NCBI GenBank assembly: GCA_025937815.1
Contig: JAICQP010000008.1
Coordinates: 1 to 34,435 of the forward strand
Length of the DNA: 34,435 nucleotides
Source: Gemmatimonadota bacterium
GTDB lineage: Bacteria > Gemmatimonadota > Gemmatimonadetes > JACCXV01 > JAHWKZ01
Direction of reading: 5' to 3'
Part shown: positions 1-8,403 of the stretch, in pieces
Numbering within the stretch: position 1 is the stretch's first letter
Layout of the letters: each line of letters starts with the position of its first letter
Position numbers and translations under genes: made by a program
The notes under the pieces: model-generated
Database searches by the model: none
Told to the model about the DNA's origin: nothing
Seen by the model: only the letters and a program-made list of their open reading frames with translations

Positions 1-573
<573 letters not shown>

Positions 574-595
574 AGGCAATCCTGATGGACGGCCG

Positions 596-626
596 GCCGC
601 TTCGAAAACCATGGATTCGGAGCGGC
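596..626. promoter_or_regulatory. Inverted repeat in alaS leader
   Basis: GCCGCTTCGAA (596-606) / TTCGGAGCGGC (616-626): 10 of 11 positions complementary, 9-nt loop. Confidence 0.6.
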
Positions 627-665
627 TCTCCCACTGCCAGAACGACTGGGGGCCGAGGCCACACG

Positions 666-689
666 GAGACGTCTCCGCGGAGACGTCTC
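666..689. promoter_or_regulatory. Perfect 24-bp palindrome GAGACGTCTC-CGCG-GAGACGTCTC in alaS leader
   Basis: Direct reading. The sequence equals its own reverse complement and each 10-bp half is itself a palindrome. Confidence 0.8.
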
Positions 690-698
690 AACCTCGCC

Positions 699-717
699 CT
701 CCCGAGCCGATCGGGAG
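699..717. promoter_or_regulatory. 7-bp inverted repeat CTCCCGA-GCCGA-TCGGGAG
   Basis: Direct reading. No T-tract follows on the minus strand. Confidence 0.5.
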
Positions 718-734
718 CGGAAAGGCAGCGGCCG

Positions 735-1379
735 CTACAGCCAGCGCTCCCAGCCGCTGTAGTCGGTGGCGACCCCGTGCGGAAACCGCGCGCGATACGC
801 GCGGTAGCGGCGGAGCGCCCGCTCGTGCCGCTGGTCGGAGGCTCTGAGCGGCTCGTGGTGCGCAGCGAACATGGCGCGCTCGACCGACCAGACGTTGCCC
901 TCGCCCAGCCGCCAATCGGCGCGCGTCAATTCGTCGAGGTCGAACACCGCGAATCCCTCCACCCGACCCGTGTCGTCCACGTAAGGGTCGACGTAGCTCC
1001 AAGCGAGATCGCGGATCGTGCGGAACACGGGCTTCCGGCCGTCGAGCGCGGGATCGCGCGACTTGCCGACCGATCCCCAGCGGCCTGCGCGCCGGTAGAG
1101 CAAGAGCACGTGGTCGAGCCTGTCCTGGGACGCGAGGTCGAGGACGATCGGCGGATTCCCATGCTGCTCGAGGATCGTGGCCGCCGCCATCGCCCCTTCC
1201 AGGCAGTGCGCCGATCCGCGCCGGACCACGCCCCGGAAGGTGCGCGCCGTGGGGCCGCGCAGCTCGAGGTTGTAGCGGAGCGACCGGAGCCAGTCCTGCA
1301 CCAGGCTCGGCGTCGTCAGGCGATCGATGAGCTCCCGCTCGCTGGGCCGGAACCGGCTGCGATCGGGTTTTCGACTCAA
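735..1379 (-). CDS. Hypothetical protein, possible transglutaminase-like Cys/His fold
   Basis: 214-aa ORF, TTG start overlapping the recX stop (TTGA). Contains ...SAHCLEGAMAAATILEQHG...DHVLLLYRRAGRWGSVGKSRDPALDGRKPVF... with Cys and His spaced as in transglutaminase-like proteins. Confidence 0.65.
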   Translation of the reverse strand: MSRKPDRSRFRPSERELIDRLTTPSLVQDWLRSLRYNLELRGPTARTFRGVVRRGSAHCLEGAMAAATILEQHGNPPIVLDLASQDRLDHVLLLYRRAGRWGSVGKSRDPALDGRKPVFRTIRDLAWSYVDPYVDDTGRVEGFAVFDLDELTRADWRLGEGNVWSVERAMFAAHHEPLRASDQRHERALRRYRAYRARFPHGVATDYSGWERWL

Positions 1380-1918
1380 TCGGCGCCCGCGTCGACCTCG
1401 GGGAGGATCGCCGAGCAGACCTCGTAGATCCGCTCGTTGTCGAAGCCGCGCCGCTGGAGGTACCCGGCGAGCCGGCGCCAGCGGGCCGCGTCGGTGCGCC
1501 CCGCTATCCGCGGCAGGTACGCCTCGGCGAGCCGGCGCGCGAGCGCGGCGTCGTCGACCTCCTCTTCGGCGAATACCGCGTCGACCGAACGCCCGGCGAG
1601 CGGCGCCGGCACGCCACGTCCCACGAGCTCGCCGACGAGGAGCCGCCGCGCGCGGGGCTTGAGCCGTACGGCGTCGCGCGCGAACGCCTCGGCGTAGCGG
1701 CGGTCGGACACGAGCTCGCGATCGGCGAGCCCCTGGACGACTTCGCGGACGTCTTCGGGGTGGGTTCCCGCCCGGCGCATGAGCTTGTCGCCCAGCTCCT
1801 TGACCCCGTGCTCGCGGCGGGCGAGGAGCCGGAGCGCCCGCTCGCGGATCCGGTCCAGCGCTTCGGGGTCGCGCGGCTTCCCGGAGGCTCCGGGGTCGGC
1901 CGCGCCGTTACCGGGCAA
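1376..1918 (-). CDS. recX: Regulatory protein RecX
   Basis: RERALRLLARREHGVKELGDKLMRRA...VREVVQGLADRELVSDRRYAEAFARDAVRLKPRARRLLVGELVGRGV matches the RecX family pattern. Confidence 0.92.
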   Translation of the reverse strand: MPGNGAADPGASGKPRDPEALDRIRERALRLLARREHGVKELGDKLMRRAGTHPEDVREVVQGLADRELVSDRRYAEAFARDAVRLKPRARRLLVGELVGRGVPAPLAGRSVDAVFAEEEVDDAALARRLAEAYLPRIAGRTDAARWRRLAGYLQRRGFDNERIYEVCSAILPEVDAGAD

Positions 1919-2048
1919 GCCGCCGGGCCGCGAGCCGCATGAGACCGGCGGCGATTCCCAGCCCCGCGACCCAGAGGATCGTCCCCGGCCACCCGCGCGT
2001 CCACGCCTCGCGCGTGGCGTCGATCGGCCCGCGGCGCTCCGTGTCCAT
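1908..2048 (-). CDS. Small single-pass membrane protein, 46 aa
   Basis: ATG at 2048: MDTERRGPIDATREAWTRGWPGTILWVAGLGIAAGLMRLAARRLAR*. Starts 2 bp after the pspC stop and overlaps the recX start by 11 bp. Below the size cutoff of the supplied track. Confidence 0.6.
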   Translation of the reverse strand: MDTERRGPIDATREAWTRGWPGTILWVAGLGIAAGLMRLAARRLAR

Positions 2049-2050
2049 GC

Positions 2051-2278
2051 TCACGCCCGGGCGGCGCTCGCGTCGCCGGGCCGGCGCACGGGGATCAGGA
2101 TCCAGAGGAGCAGGTAGACGATGGCGCCGGGGAAGGCCGCGGAGAGGATCGAGACCACGACGTAGATCACGCGCAGGAGCGTGACGTCGAGGCCGAAGTG
2201 CTCGGCGAGCCCGCCCATCACGCCCGCGATCATCCGCCGATCGCGCGAACGGCGCAGCGGAGGGTTGCCGAAGTCCAT
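2051..2278 (-). CDS. PspC domain membrane protein
   Basis: RDRRMIAGVMGGLAEHFGLDVTLLRVIYVVVSILSAAFPGAIVYLLLWILIP is the PspC domain signature. Confidence 0.93.
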   Translation of the reverse strand: MDFGNPPLRRSRDRRMIAGVMGGLAEHFGLDVTLLRVIYVVVSILSAAFPGAIVYLLLWILIPVRRPGDASAARA

Positions 2279-2757
2279 CAGCTCCCGGGCACGCGGCAGG
2301 CGGCCGCGCCGCGCTTCTCCAGGTAGCGCTGGTGGTACTCCTCGGCGCGCCAGAACGCAGAGGCTGGCTCGATGGCGGTGACGATCGGGCGCCGGAACCG
2401 GCCGGCCACCTCGAGTCGGTCCTTGGAAGCGCGCGCGGCGGCCTCCTGCGCCGGAGTGTGGTAGAAGATCGCCGAACGGTACTGGTCGCCGACGTCGGGG
2501 CCTTGCCGGTTCAACGTCGTCGGATCGTGGCAGTTCCAGAAGGCGTCCAGGAGCGCGTCATACGAGATGCGCGCTGGATCGTACTCCAGGTGGACCACTT
2601 CGGCGTGACCGGTCCGGCCGCTGCAGACCTCGCGATAGGACGGGTTGGCGGTCGTTCCGCCCATGAACCCGACCGCTGTGTCGACGACCCCCGGAAGCTG
2701 CCGGAACGTCTCCTCGACCCCCCAGAAGCACCCCGCGGCGAACGTGGCCTTGTCCAT
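2278..2757 (-). CDS. msrA: Peptide-methionine (S)-S-oxide reductase MsrA
   Basis: [21 protein letters not shown]...[32 protein letters not shown]...[33 protein letters not shown] catalytic motif. Confidence 0.97.
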   Translation of the reverse strand: MDKATFAAGCFWGVEETFRQLPGVVDTAVGFMGGTTANPSYREVCSGRTGHAEVVHLEYDPARISYDALLDAFWNCHDPTTLNRQGPDVGDQYRSAIFYHTPAQEAAARASKDRLEVAGRFRRPIVTAIEPASAFWRAEEYHQRYLEKRGAAACRVPGS

Positions 2758-2770
2758 CTGCGCCTTCCCT

Positions 2771-3145
2771 TCAGCAGGTCGTGTGGATCAGCGCGCCGAC
2801 CTCCGGCGCCTCTTCCCGCAGCCGGTGGTACGTCTCGACGGCCTCGGGCGTCGGCGCGGCGTGGAGCTCGACCCCGCGGTCGGCGAGCGCTGCCCGCGTC
2901 TCTGCCGGAACCTCGAGGCGGCCGTGCATGCCGCGCCCGATCACGACCGAGCGCGCGCCGTGTTCGAGGATCTCCTCGACGTCGGCCAGCAGGACGCCCG
3001 GTACGTGGCGGGTGCCGGTCTCGTTCCAGTCCCACTCGCGCGAGCCGCCCGGCCATAGCTTGGCGTCCTTGTAGGGCCCGGGTCGGTCCTCGACCTCGAG
3101 AACGCCCCACTCGAGCGCGACCACCCGAGGTGGCCTCGGGGTCAC
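2771..3145 (-). CDS. Mth938-like (AAMDC/DUF498) domain protein
   Basis: GTG at 3145 overlaps the upstream stop (GTGA). [61 protein letters not shown]. The longer track ORF (to 3718) runs into other genes. Confidence 0.7.
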   Translation of the reverse strand: MTPRPPRVVALEWGVLEVEDRPGPYKDAKLWPGGSREWDWNETGTRHVPGVLLADVEEILEHGARSVVIGRGMHGRLEVPAETRAALADRGVELHAAPTPEAVETYHRLREEAPEVGALIHTTC

Positions 3146-3570
3146 TCCCCGCTCCCGGCCCGCGTGAACGTCACGGTCTCGGCGCTGAACGAGTCCGGCC
3201 GGACGCTCGCGTCCTGACCCGGACCCGCCGGCTCGAGGTCGATCCGGAACGATTCCTCCCCGGTGAACTCGTAGATGCCGTACGTCGTGGTCCCCTGCAG
3301 GGGCTCGAAATCGAAGTCCGAGAAGTCGATCGTAGCGGGCTCCGCGGACGGGTCGGTGACGTATGCCATGCGGATCGTCTCTGGGGGCATGGTGGTGCCC
3401 GGCATGTTGGGCTCGAGGATCCATTCGGCCCGCCCGTCTTCCTCGAATACGAACGTCATGCCGTTGCCGCCCTCGTCGGTCCCGGTCCACCGGCCCTCCA
3501 GCGTGCGGGACTCCCCGCAGCCTAAGGAGAGCAGGAGCGCGAGCGGGGGTATCCAGCGGGATAGAGACAT
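3142..3570 (-). CDS. Putative secreted lipoprotein, unknown function
   Basis: MSLSRWIPPLALLLSLGCGES signal/lipobox; beta-rich 142-aa product. Confidence 0.75.
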   Translation of the reverse strand: MSLSRWIPPLALLLSLGCGESRTLEGRWTGTDEGGNGMTFVFEEDGRAEWILEPNMPGTTMPPETIRMAYVTDPSAEPATIDFSDFDFEPLQGTTTYGIYEFTGEESFRIDLEPAGPGQDASVRPDSFSAETVTFTRAGSGE

Positions 3571-3593
3571 ACGCGTCCTTTCTTGGATGTGCT

Positions 3594-3938
3594 TCAGGGG
3601 TCGAAGCGGTCTCGTTCGAGAAGCACCGCCCCGCTGCGATCTCCGAACGTGAACACCGATCGGAAGATACCCTCGATGCCCACTCGCGCGCCCTCTCGCG
3701 GCGTGGCTCCCCGCTCACTGACGACCGGCAGCTTGCCGGTCCCGTCGTCGACCTGGAACGCCCCGCGACCGAGGGCGCCGAACGAGAAGCCGCTCACCCG
3801 GCCCTCGACGCGGACGCGCTCGCCGTCGTACCGGCCGGGATCGTCCAGGAGGTCCCGGATCGGGACCGTCCCACGACAGGCGGCGAGGAGGAACAGAGCG
3901 GAGGCGAAGACGACGGTCGCGGCGGGACGGGCAGGCAT
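3594..3938 (-). CDS. Putative lipoprotein with OB-fold-like domain
   Basis: MPARPAATVVFASALFLLAACRG lipobox, then GRYDGERVRVEGRVSGFSF...FQVDDGTGKLPVVSERGATPREGARVGIEG, an OB-like pattern. Confidence 0.65.
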   Translation of the reverse strand: MPARPAATVVFASALFLLAACRGTVPIRDLLDDPGRYDGERVRVEGRVSGFSFGALGRGAFQVDDGTGKLPVVSERGATPREGARVGIEGIFRSVFTFGDRSGAVLLERDRFDP

Positions 3939-4007
3939 GGGTCCTCCTATTCTCGGGTCTGCCTCGTCTACCACCCGTTCGCCCGTGGCGTTCCCCCGGC
4001 CTCGGCT

Positions 4008-4835
4008 TCAGTGGCCCCGCAGCCGTCGGTAGTCGGAAAGGTGTCGAAGCGCTTGCTCGGAGCGGCCGGCGCGGTCGTACAGGCGGGCGAGGTTGTAGTG
4101 CGCCTCGGCGTGGCTCGGGTCGAGCCGGATCGCCCGGCTGTACAGCTCGATGGCGGTCGGCTCTTCGCCGAGGTCGTCGAGCGCCACGCCCAGGTTGAAG
4201 GCGGCGATCGCGCTCTCGGGCGCCGCCTTGAGCGCCAGCCGGTAGTGCTCGGCCGCGGCCAGGAAGTCGCCCGTCTCGTGGACGAGGCGTCCCAGGTTCA
4301 GATGCGCTTCGACGTGGCCGCGGTCCAGCTCCAGCGCGCGGCGGTACGCGTTGGCCGCTTCCACCGGCGCCACGATCTCGAGATCCACCCCGAGGTCGAA
4401 CCAGTCGTCGGCGTCGAGGTCGCCTTCCCGGATGCGATCCTCCGCCGCGCGGATGGCGATCGGGGCCACCTGCTCGGCGAGATCGGACACTTCGAAGTCG
4501 ATCCGGAACTGGCGCGACCGCGGCTCCCACATTGCGCTGCCGTCCCGCACCACGACCCGCTCCCCGTCGGCCATGATGCGGACCGAGGTCAGCGGCCGTC
4601 CGCTGGGGAGTTCCGCGCGCAGGCTGTCGAGCGAGCGGCGGAGCTGGCGGGGCGAGATGTCGGCCTCGAGGAGCTCGCGGATCGCCTTGAGGAGGACGAG
4701 ATCGCGGAAGGAGAAGTGGAACTCGCCGCGCGGCCCGCGCGCGGGCGACAGGATCCCCGATCGCGCCCACGACCGGACGCTCGCCACCGGCAGGCCGACC
4801 AGCTCGGCGACGTCGCGTGTCGTATAGGCTGTCAA
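4008..4835 (-). CDS. MerR-type HTH regulator fused to TPR repeats
   Basis: TTG at 4835: (M)TAYTTRDVAELVGLPVASVRSWARSGILSPARGPRGEFHFSFRDLVLLKAIREL..., then TPR units AAEHYRLALKAAPESAIAAFNLGVALDDLGEEPTAIELYSRAIRLDPSHAEAHYNLARLYDRAGR. Confidence 0.88.
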   Translation of the reverse strand: MTAYTTRDVAELVGLPVASVRSWARSGILSPARGPRGEFHFSFRDLVLLKAIRELLEADISPRQLRRSLDSLRAELPSGRPLTSVRIMADGERVVVRDGSAMWEPRSRQFRIDFEVSDLAEQVAPIAIRAAEDRIREGDLDADDWFDLGVDLEIVAPVEAANAYRRALELDRGHVEAHLNLGRLVHETGDFLAAAEHYRLALKAAPESAIAAFNLGVALDDLGEEPTAIELYSRAIRLDPSHAEAHYNLARLYDRAGRSEQALRHLSDYRRLRGH

Positions 4836-4855
4836 GGGACGCCCGGCGTGCGGCC

Positions 4856-4880
4856 TAGTGTCCTGAATCGGGACACTAGC
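4856..4880. promoter_or_regulatory. Inverted repeat CTAGTGTCC-N7-GGACACTAG between ku and merR-TPR
   Basis: Direct reading of ctagtgtcctgaatcgggacactag: 9-bp perfect arms, 7-bp spacer, overlapping the ku stop codon and about 20 bp upstream of the merR-TPR start. Confidence 0.7.
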
Positions 4881-5754
4881 CGCGCGCGGACTTCCTTCGG
4901 GCGGGCTTCTTCTCCGCCTTCGCAACGGCGGCCTTCTTCTTCGACGCGCGGGCGGCAGGCTTGCGCCCTTCCTTCTCGGAGAGGCTCGCCTTGAGAGCCG
5001 CCATGAGGTCGATGATCTGCGGCTGGGTGGCTCCGGCGGCCGGGGCGGCGGTGATCTCCTCGCCCTCGACCTTGCGCTGGATCATCTCCAGCATCTGCTG
5101 GCGGACCTGATCGTGGTACTTCTCGGGCTCGAAGGCTTCAGCCGAAGACGCTTCGACGAGCTGCTTGGCGAGCTTGAGCTCCGACTTGGCGACGTCGCCC
5201 GGCTCGACGGGGACCTCGGAGAAGCGGCGCACCTCGTCGGCGTAGCGAAGCTGCTCCATCACCAGGCCCGCGTCGCCGTTTCCCATCGGACGGACGAGGA
5301 CGAGGTACATCTTGCCGCGGGCGGCGTAGCGGCCGATGGCGACCCTGCCCGTCTCGCGGAGCGCGGCAGACAGCAGGCGGTAGGCGCGCGAGCCCGCCTT
5401 GTCCGGCCCCAGATAGTAGGACCGCTCGAGGAAGACGGGATCGACCTCGTCGGCGGGCACGAACTCCGTGATCTCGATCCCCTCGGACACGGGCGTCTCG
5501 ATCGCCTCCAGCTCCTCGGGAGTGAACAGGACGTACTGATCCTTCGAGAACTCGTATCCCTTTACGATCTCCTCCTTCTCGACGACGACGTCGCAGCGCG
5601 GGCAGATGTACTGTTGCCTGAGCCGCGAGCCGCACTTCTGGTGGACCAGATTGAAGGAGACCTTCGCACCGGCCTGGCCGGTCGCGTACAGCTTGACCGG
5701 CACGCTGACGAGGCCGAACGAGATGGTGGTGGAGGCGATCGGGCGGGCGGCCAT
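4876..5754 (-). CDS. ku: Non-homologous end joining protein Ku
   Basis: MAARPIASTTISFGLVSVPVKLYATGQAGAKVSFNLVHQKCGSRLRQQYICPRCDVVVEKEEIVKGYEFSKDQYVLFTPEELEAIE...; basic Lys/Arg-rich C-tail. The 854-aa track ORF is N-terminally overextended through antisense ligD. Confidence 0.98.
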   Translation of the reverse strand: MAARPIASTTISFGLVSVPVKLYATGQAGAKVSFNLVHQKCGSRLRQQYICPRCDVVVEKEEIVKGYEFSKDQYVLFTPEELEAIETPVSEGIEITEFVPADEVDPVFLERSYYLGPDKAGSRAYRLLSAALRETGRVAIGRYAARGKMYLVLVRPMGNGDAGLVMEQLRYADEVRRFSEVPVEPGDVAKSELKLAKQLVEASSAEAFEPEKYHDQVRQQMLEMIQRKVEGEEITAAPAAGATQPQIIDLMAALKASLSEKEGRKPAARASKKKAAVAKAEKKPARRKSARG

Positions 5755-5874
5755 GAGCGGGAAGGGTACAGGTCGCGGTCGCGGCCCCGCAAGGGGCTCG
5801 CCCACCCCGGCCGTCGTAAGCGAGCTGATCAAAGGTGCCCAAACGTGACGTCTTGCATAGGTTTGTTCGCTTCC

Positions 5875-8403
5875 ATGCCCGATCGGCTGAAGACGTATCG
5901 CGCCAAGCGCGCTGCCGGGAAGACTCCCGAGCCCATGGGCGGGGCGTTGGAGAGCGGGGGGCGGCTCCTCTGCGTCCAGCAGCACGCCGCGCGCAATCTC
6001 CACTGGGACCTGCGTCTCGAGATGGGCGGCACGCTGGTATCGTGGGCCGTTCCCAAAGGTCCCTCCCCTGACCCGGCCGACAAGCGGCTCGCCATGAAGG
6101 TCGAGGATCACCCGCTCGAGTACGGCGACTTCGAGGGGGTGATCCCCGCGGGCCAGTACGGGGCCGGGCCGGTGATCCTGTGGGACAAGGGCACATGGAC
6201 GCCGCTGGAGGACCCCGTCGAGGGTCTCGTCGAGGGGAAGCTCCTGTTCGACCTCCACGGCTACAAGCTGCGCGGCCGATGGACGCTGGTGAAGACGAAG
6301 CAGGCCGCGAACTCGTGGCTCCTCATCAAGGAGCGGGACGAGCACGTCGACCCCCGCGGAACCGACGCCTATCCGCACGACTCGATCTACTCCGGCCTGA
6401 CCGTCGAGGAGCGTCGCGACCCCAATCCCGTGCGGGCGCGGGTCGCCAAACGGCTCGCGGGCGCGGGGGCCGCGCGGCGCCCCGTCGATGTCGGGAAGCT
6501 CTCGCCCATGCTGGCGGTCGCGGCGGACACGCCGTTCTCCCGCGCGGGGTGGGTGTTCGAGATCAAGCTGGACGGCTACCGGCTTCTCGCCGCGCGCGAG
6601 AAGGGCGAGGCCCGGCTCGTCTCGAGGAACGGCAACGACCTGACCGCGACCTTCCCCGAGATCGCGCGCGCCATCCGGGGGTTGCCGTACGAGGGACTGG
6701 TCGTGGACGGGGAAGTCGTCGTCCACGACGCGCGCGGCATCCCGAGCTTCCAGGAGCTGCAGAAGCGCGGGCGGCTGACGCGCTGGAGCGACGTCCAGCG
6801 CGCGGCCGCCGAGCGCCCGGCCACGTTCTATGCGTTCGACCTCCTCGCCTGCGAGGGGCTCGACGCGCGCGAGCTCCCGCTCCTGGAGCGCAAGGCCGTG
6901 CTTCGCGACGTGCTGCCGCGCTGCGGACCCATCCGCTTCAGCGACCACGTGGAGGAACGCGGCGAGGAGGTCTACGAGCAGGTCACGGCGCTCGATCTGG
7001 AGGGGATCGTCGGAAAGAAGGCCGACGCGCCCTACCGCGCCGGACAGCGCTCGCGGGATTGGATCAAGGTGCGGGCCATGCGAACCGATGACTTCGCCGT
7101 CGTCGGCTGGAGCGACCCTTCCGGCTCGCGCGGGGGCTTCGGCTCGCTTCACCTCGCGCAGTTCGACGCGTGCGGCACGCCGGTATATGCCGGCGCGGTC
7201 GGGTCGGGCTTCACCGGGAGGCAGCTGGGCGCGCTCTCCCGGCGGCTGGCCGCGATGGAGGCGAGCTCCGCTCCCGGCGGCCCGCGTCCGGCCGGCCGCG
7301 GCCACCACTGGGTGCGGCCCGAGTTCGTCGTCGAGGTGCGATACCGGGAGGTCACCGAGGAGGGACTCCTGCGCCAGCCCACGTTCCTGCGCCTCCGCGA
7401 CGACAAGTCGCCGGCGGAATGTGTCCAGCAGGGCGTCCACGCTGCGGATGCCGCGCTCGCGCCGGCCGCGGTCGCGCCCCGACCGGAGCCGGTGCGGTCG
7501 ATCCCCTTCACGAACCTCGACAAAGTGCTGTACCCCGGTTCGGGCTTCACGAAGGGCGACGTGATCGAGTACTACCGCGCGGTCGCCGACTGGATGCTGC
7601 CCTTCCTGCGCGACCGCCCCCTAGTCCTGACGCGCTACCCCGACGGGATCGCCGGGAAGTCCTTCTATCAGAAGAATGCCCCCGAATGGAAGCCGGACTG
7701 GGTGCGTACCGTGCGCGTGTACAGCGAAGGCTCGGAGCGGGACCTCGACTACTTCGTCGTCGACGATCTGGACTCGCTCCTCTATATCGCCAACTCCGCC
7801 GCGCTCCTCCTCCATGTCTGGTCGAGCAGGGTGGAGACGCTCGGGAATCCCGACTGGTGCATCCTCGACCTCGACCCGAAGGACGCGCCGTTCGAGCACG
7901 TCATCGAGATCGCTCGGCTGCTCCACCGGATCTGTGAGGAGATCGAGCTGCCAGCCTTCGTGAAGACGAGCGGATCGACCGGCCTCCACGTCCTCCTTCC
8001 ATTGGGGCGCAAGGTGACCTATGACCAGTCGCGGACGCTGGGCGAGCTCCTGGCGCGGGTCGTCGTGCGGGAGCGCCCGCGGATCGCCACGATCGAGCGC
8101 GTCGTCGAGAAGCGGGGCGGCAAGGTGTACGTCGACTTCCTGCAGAACGGACACGGCAAGCTCCTGGTGGCCCCGTACAGCACGCGGCCGCTTCCCGGTG
8201 CGCCGGTGTCGGCGCCGCTGCGCTGGAGCGAGGTCAAGCGCGGCCTCGACGTCTCGCGCTTCACGATCGACTCGATGCCCCGGCGGCTGCGCGCGATGAA
8301 GCGCGATCCGCTCGCGCCGCTGCTCGATCTCGACCCCGACCTGGTGGGCGCGCTGGAGCGGCTCGCCGGGCGCATGGACGGACGGCGGAGCGCCGGGCGA
8401 TGA
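5875..8403 (+). CDS. ligD: ATP-dependent DNA ligase D (phosphoesterase-ligase-polymerase order)
   Basis: PE domain QQHAARNLHWDLRLEMGG and EDHPLEYGDFEG; ligase motif FEIKLDGYR; polymerase FTNLDKVLYPGSGFTKGDVIEYYRAVADWMLPFLRDRPLVLTRYPDGI and LDLDPKD. Start at the ATG of MPDRLKTYRAKRAAGKTPEP. Confidence 0.98.
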   Translation: MPDRLKTYRAKRAAGKTPEPMGGALESGGRLLCVQQHAARNLHWDLRLEMGGTLVSWAVPKGPSPDPADKRLAMKVEDHPLEYGDFEGVIPAGQYGAGPVILWDKGTWTPLEDPVEGLVEGKLLFDLHGYKLRGRWTLVKTKQAANSWLLIKERDEHVDPRGTDAYPHDSIYSGLTVEERRDPNPVRARVAKRLAGAGAARRPVDVGKLSPMLAVAADTPFSRAGWVFEIKLDGYRLLAAREKGEARLVSRNGNDLTATFPEIARAIRGLPYEGLVVDGEVVVHDARGIPSFQELQKRGRLTRWSDVQRAAAERPATFYAFDLLACEGLDARELPLLERKAVLRDVLPRCGPIRFSDHVEERGEEVYEQVTALDLEGIVGKKADAPYRAGQRSRDWIKVRAMRTDDFAVVGWSDPSGSRGGFGSLHLAQFDACGTPVYAGAVGSGFTGRQLGALSRRLAAMEASSAPGGPRPAGRGHHWVRPEFVVEVRYREVTEEGLLRQPTFLRLRDDKSPAECVQQGVHAADAALAPAAVAPRPEPVRSIPFTNLDKVLYPGSGFTKGDVIEYYRAVADWMLPFLRDRPLVLTRYPDGIAGKSFYQKNAPEWKPDWVRTVRVYSEGSERDLDYFVVDDLDSLLYIANSAALLLHVWSSRVETLGNPDWCILDLDPKDAPFEHVIEIARLLHRICEEIELPAFVKTSGSTGLHVLLPLGRKVTYDQSRTLGELLARVVVRERPRIATIERVVEKRGGKVYVDFLQNGHGKLLVAPYSTRPLPGAPVSAPLRWSEVKRGLDVSRFTIDSMPRRLRAMKRDPLAPLLDLDPDLVGALERLAGRMDGRRSAGR

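Noticed and set aside
4856-4880. Inverted repeat as an intrinsic terminator of ku
   Set aside because: No T-rich tract follows the stem on either strand; kept instead as a possible operator or hairpin.
5113-5874. N-terminal extension of the ligD ORF into ku
   Set aside because: Antisense of ku. The typical PE-domain start begins at 5875 (MPDRLKTYRAKRAAGKTPEPMGG).
5755-7440. N-terminal extension of the ku ORF to 854 aa
   Set aside because: Upstream part is codon-aligned antisense of ligD; the typical Ku start MAARPIASTTISFGLVSVPVKLYA is at 5754.
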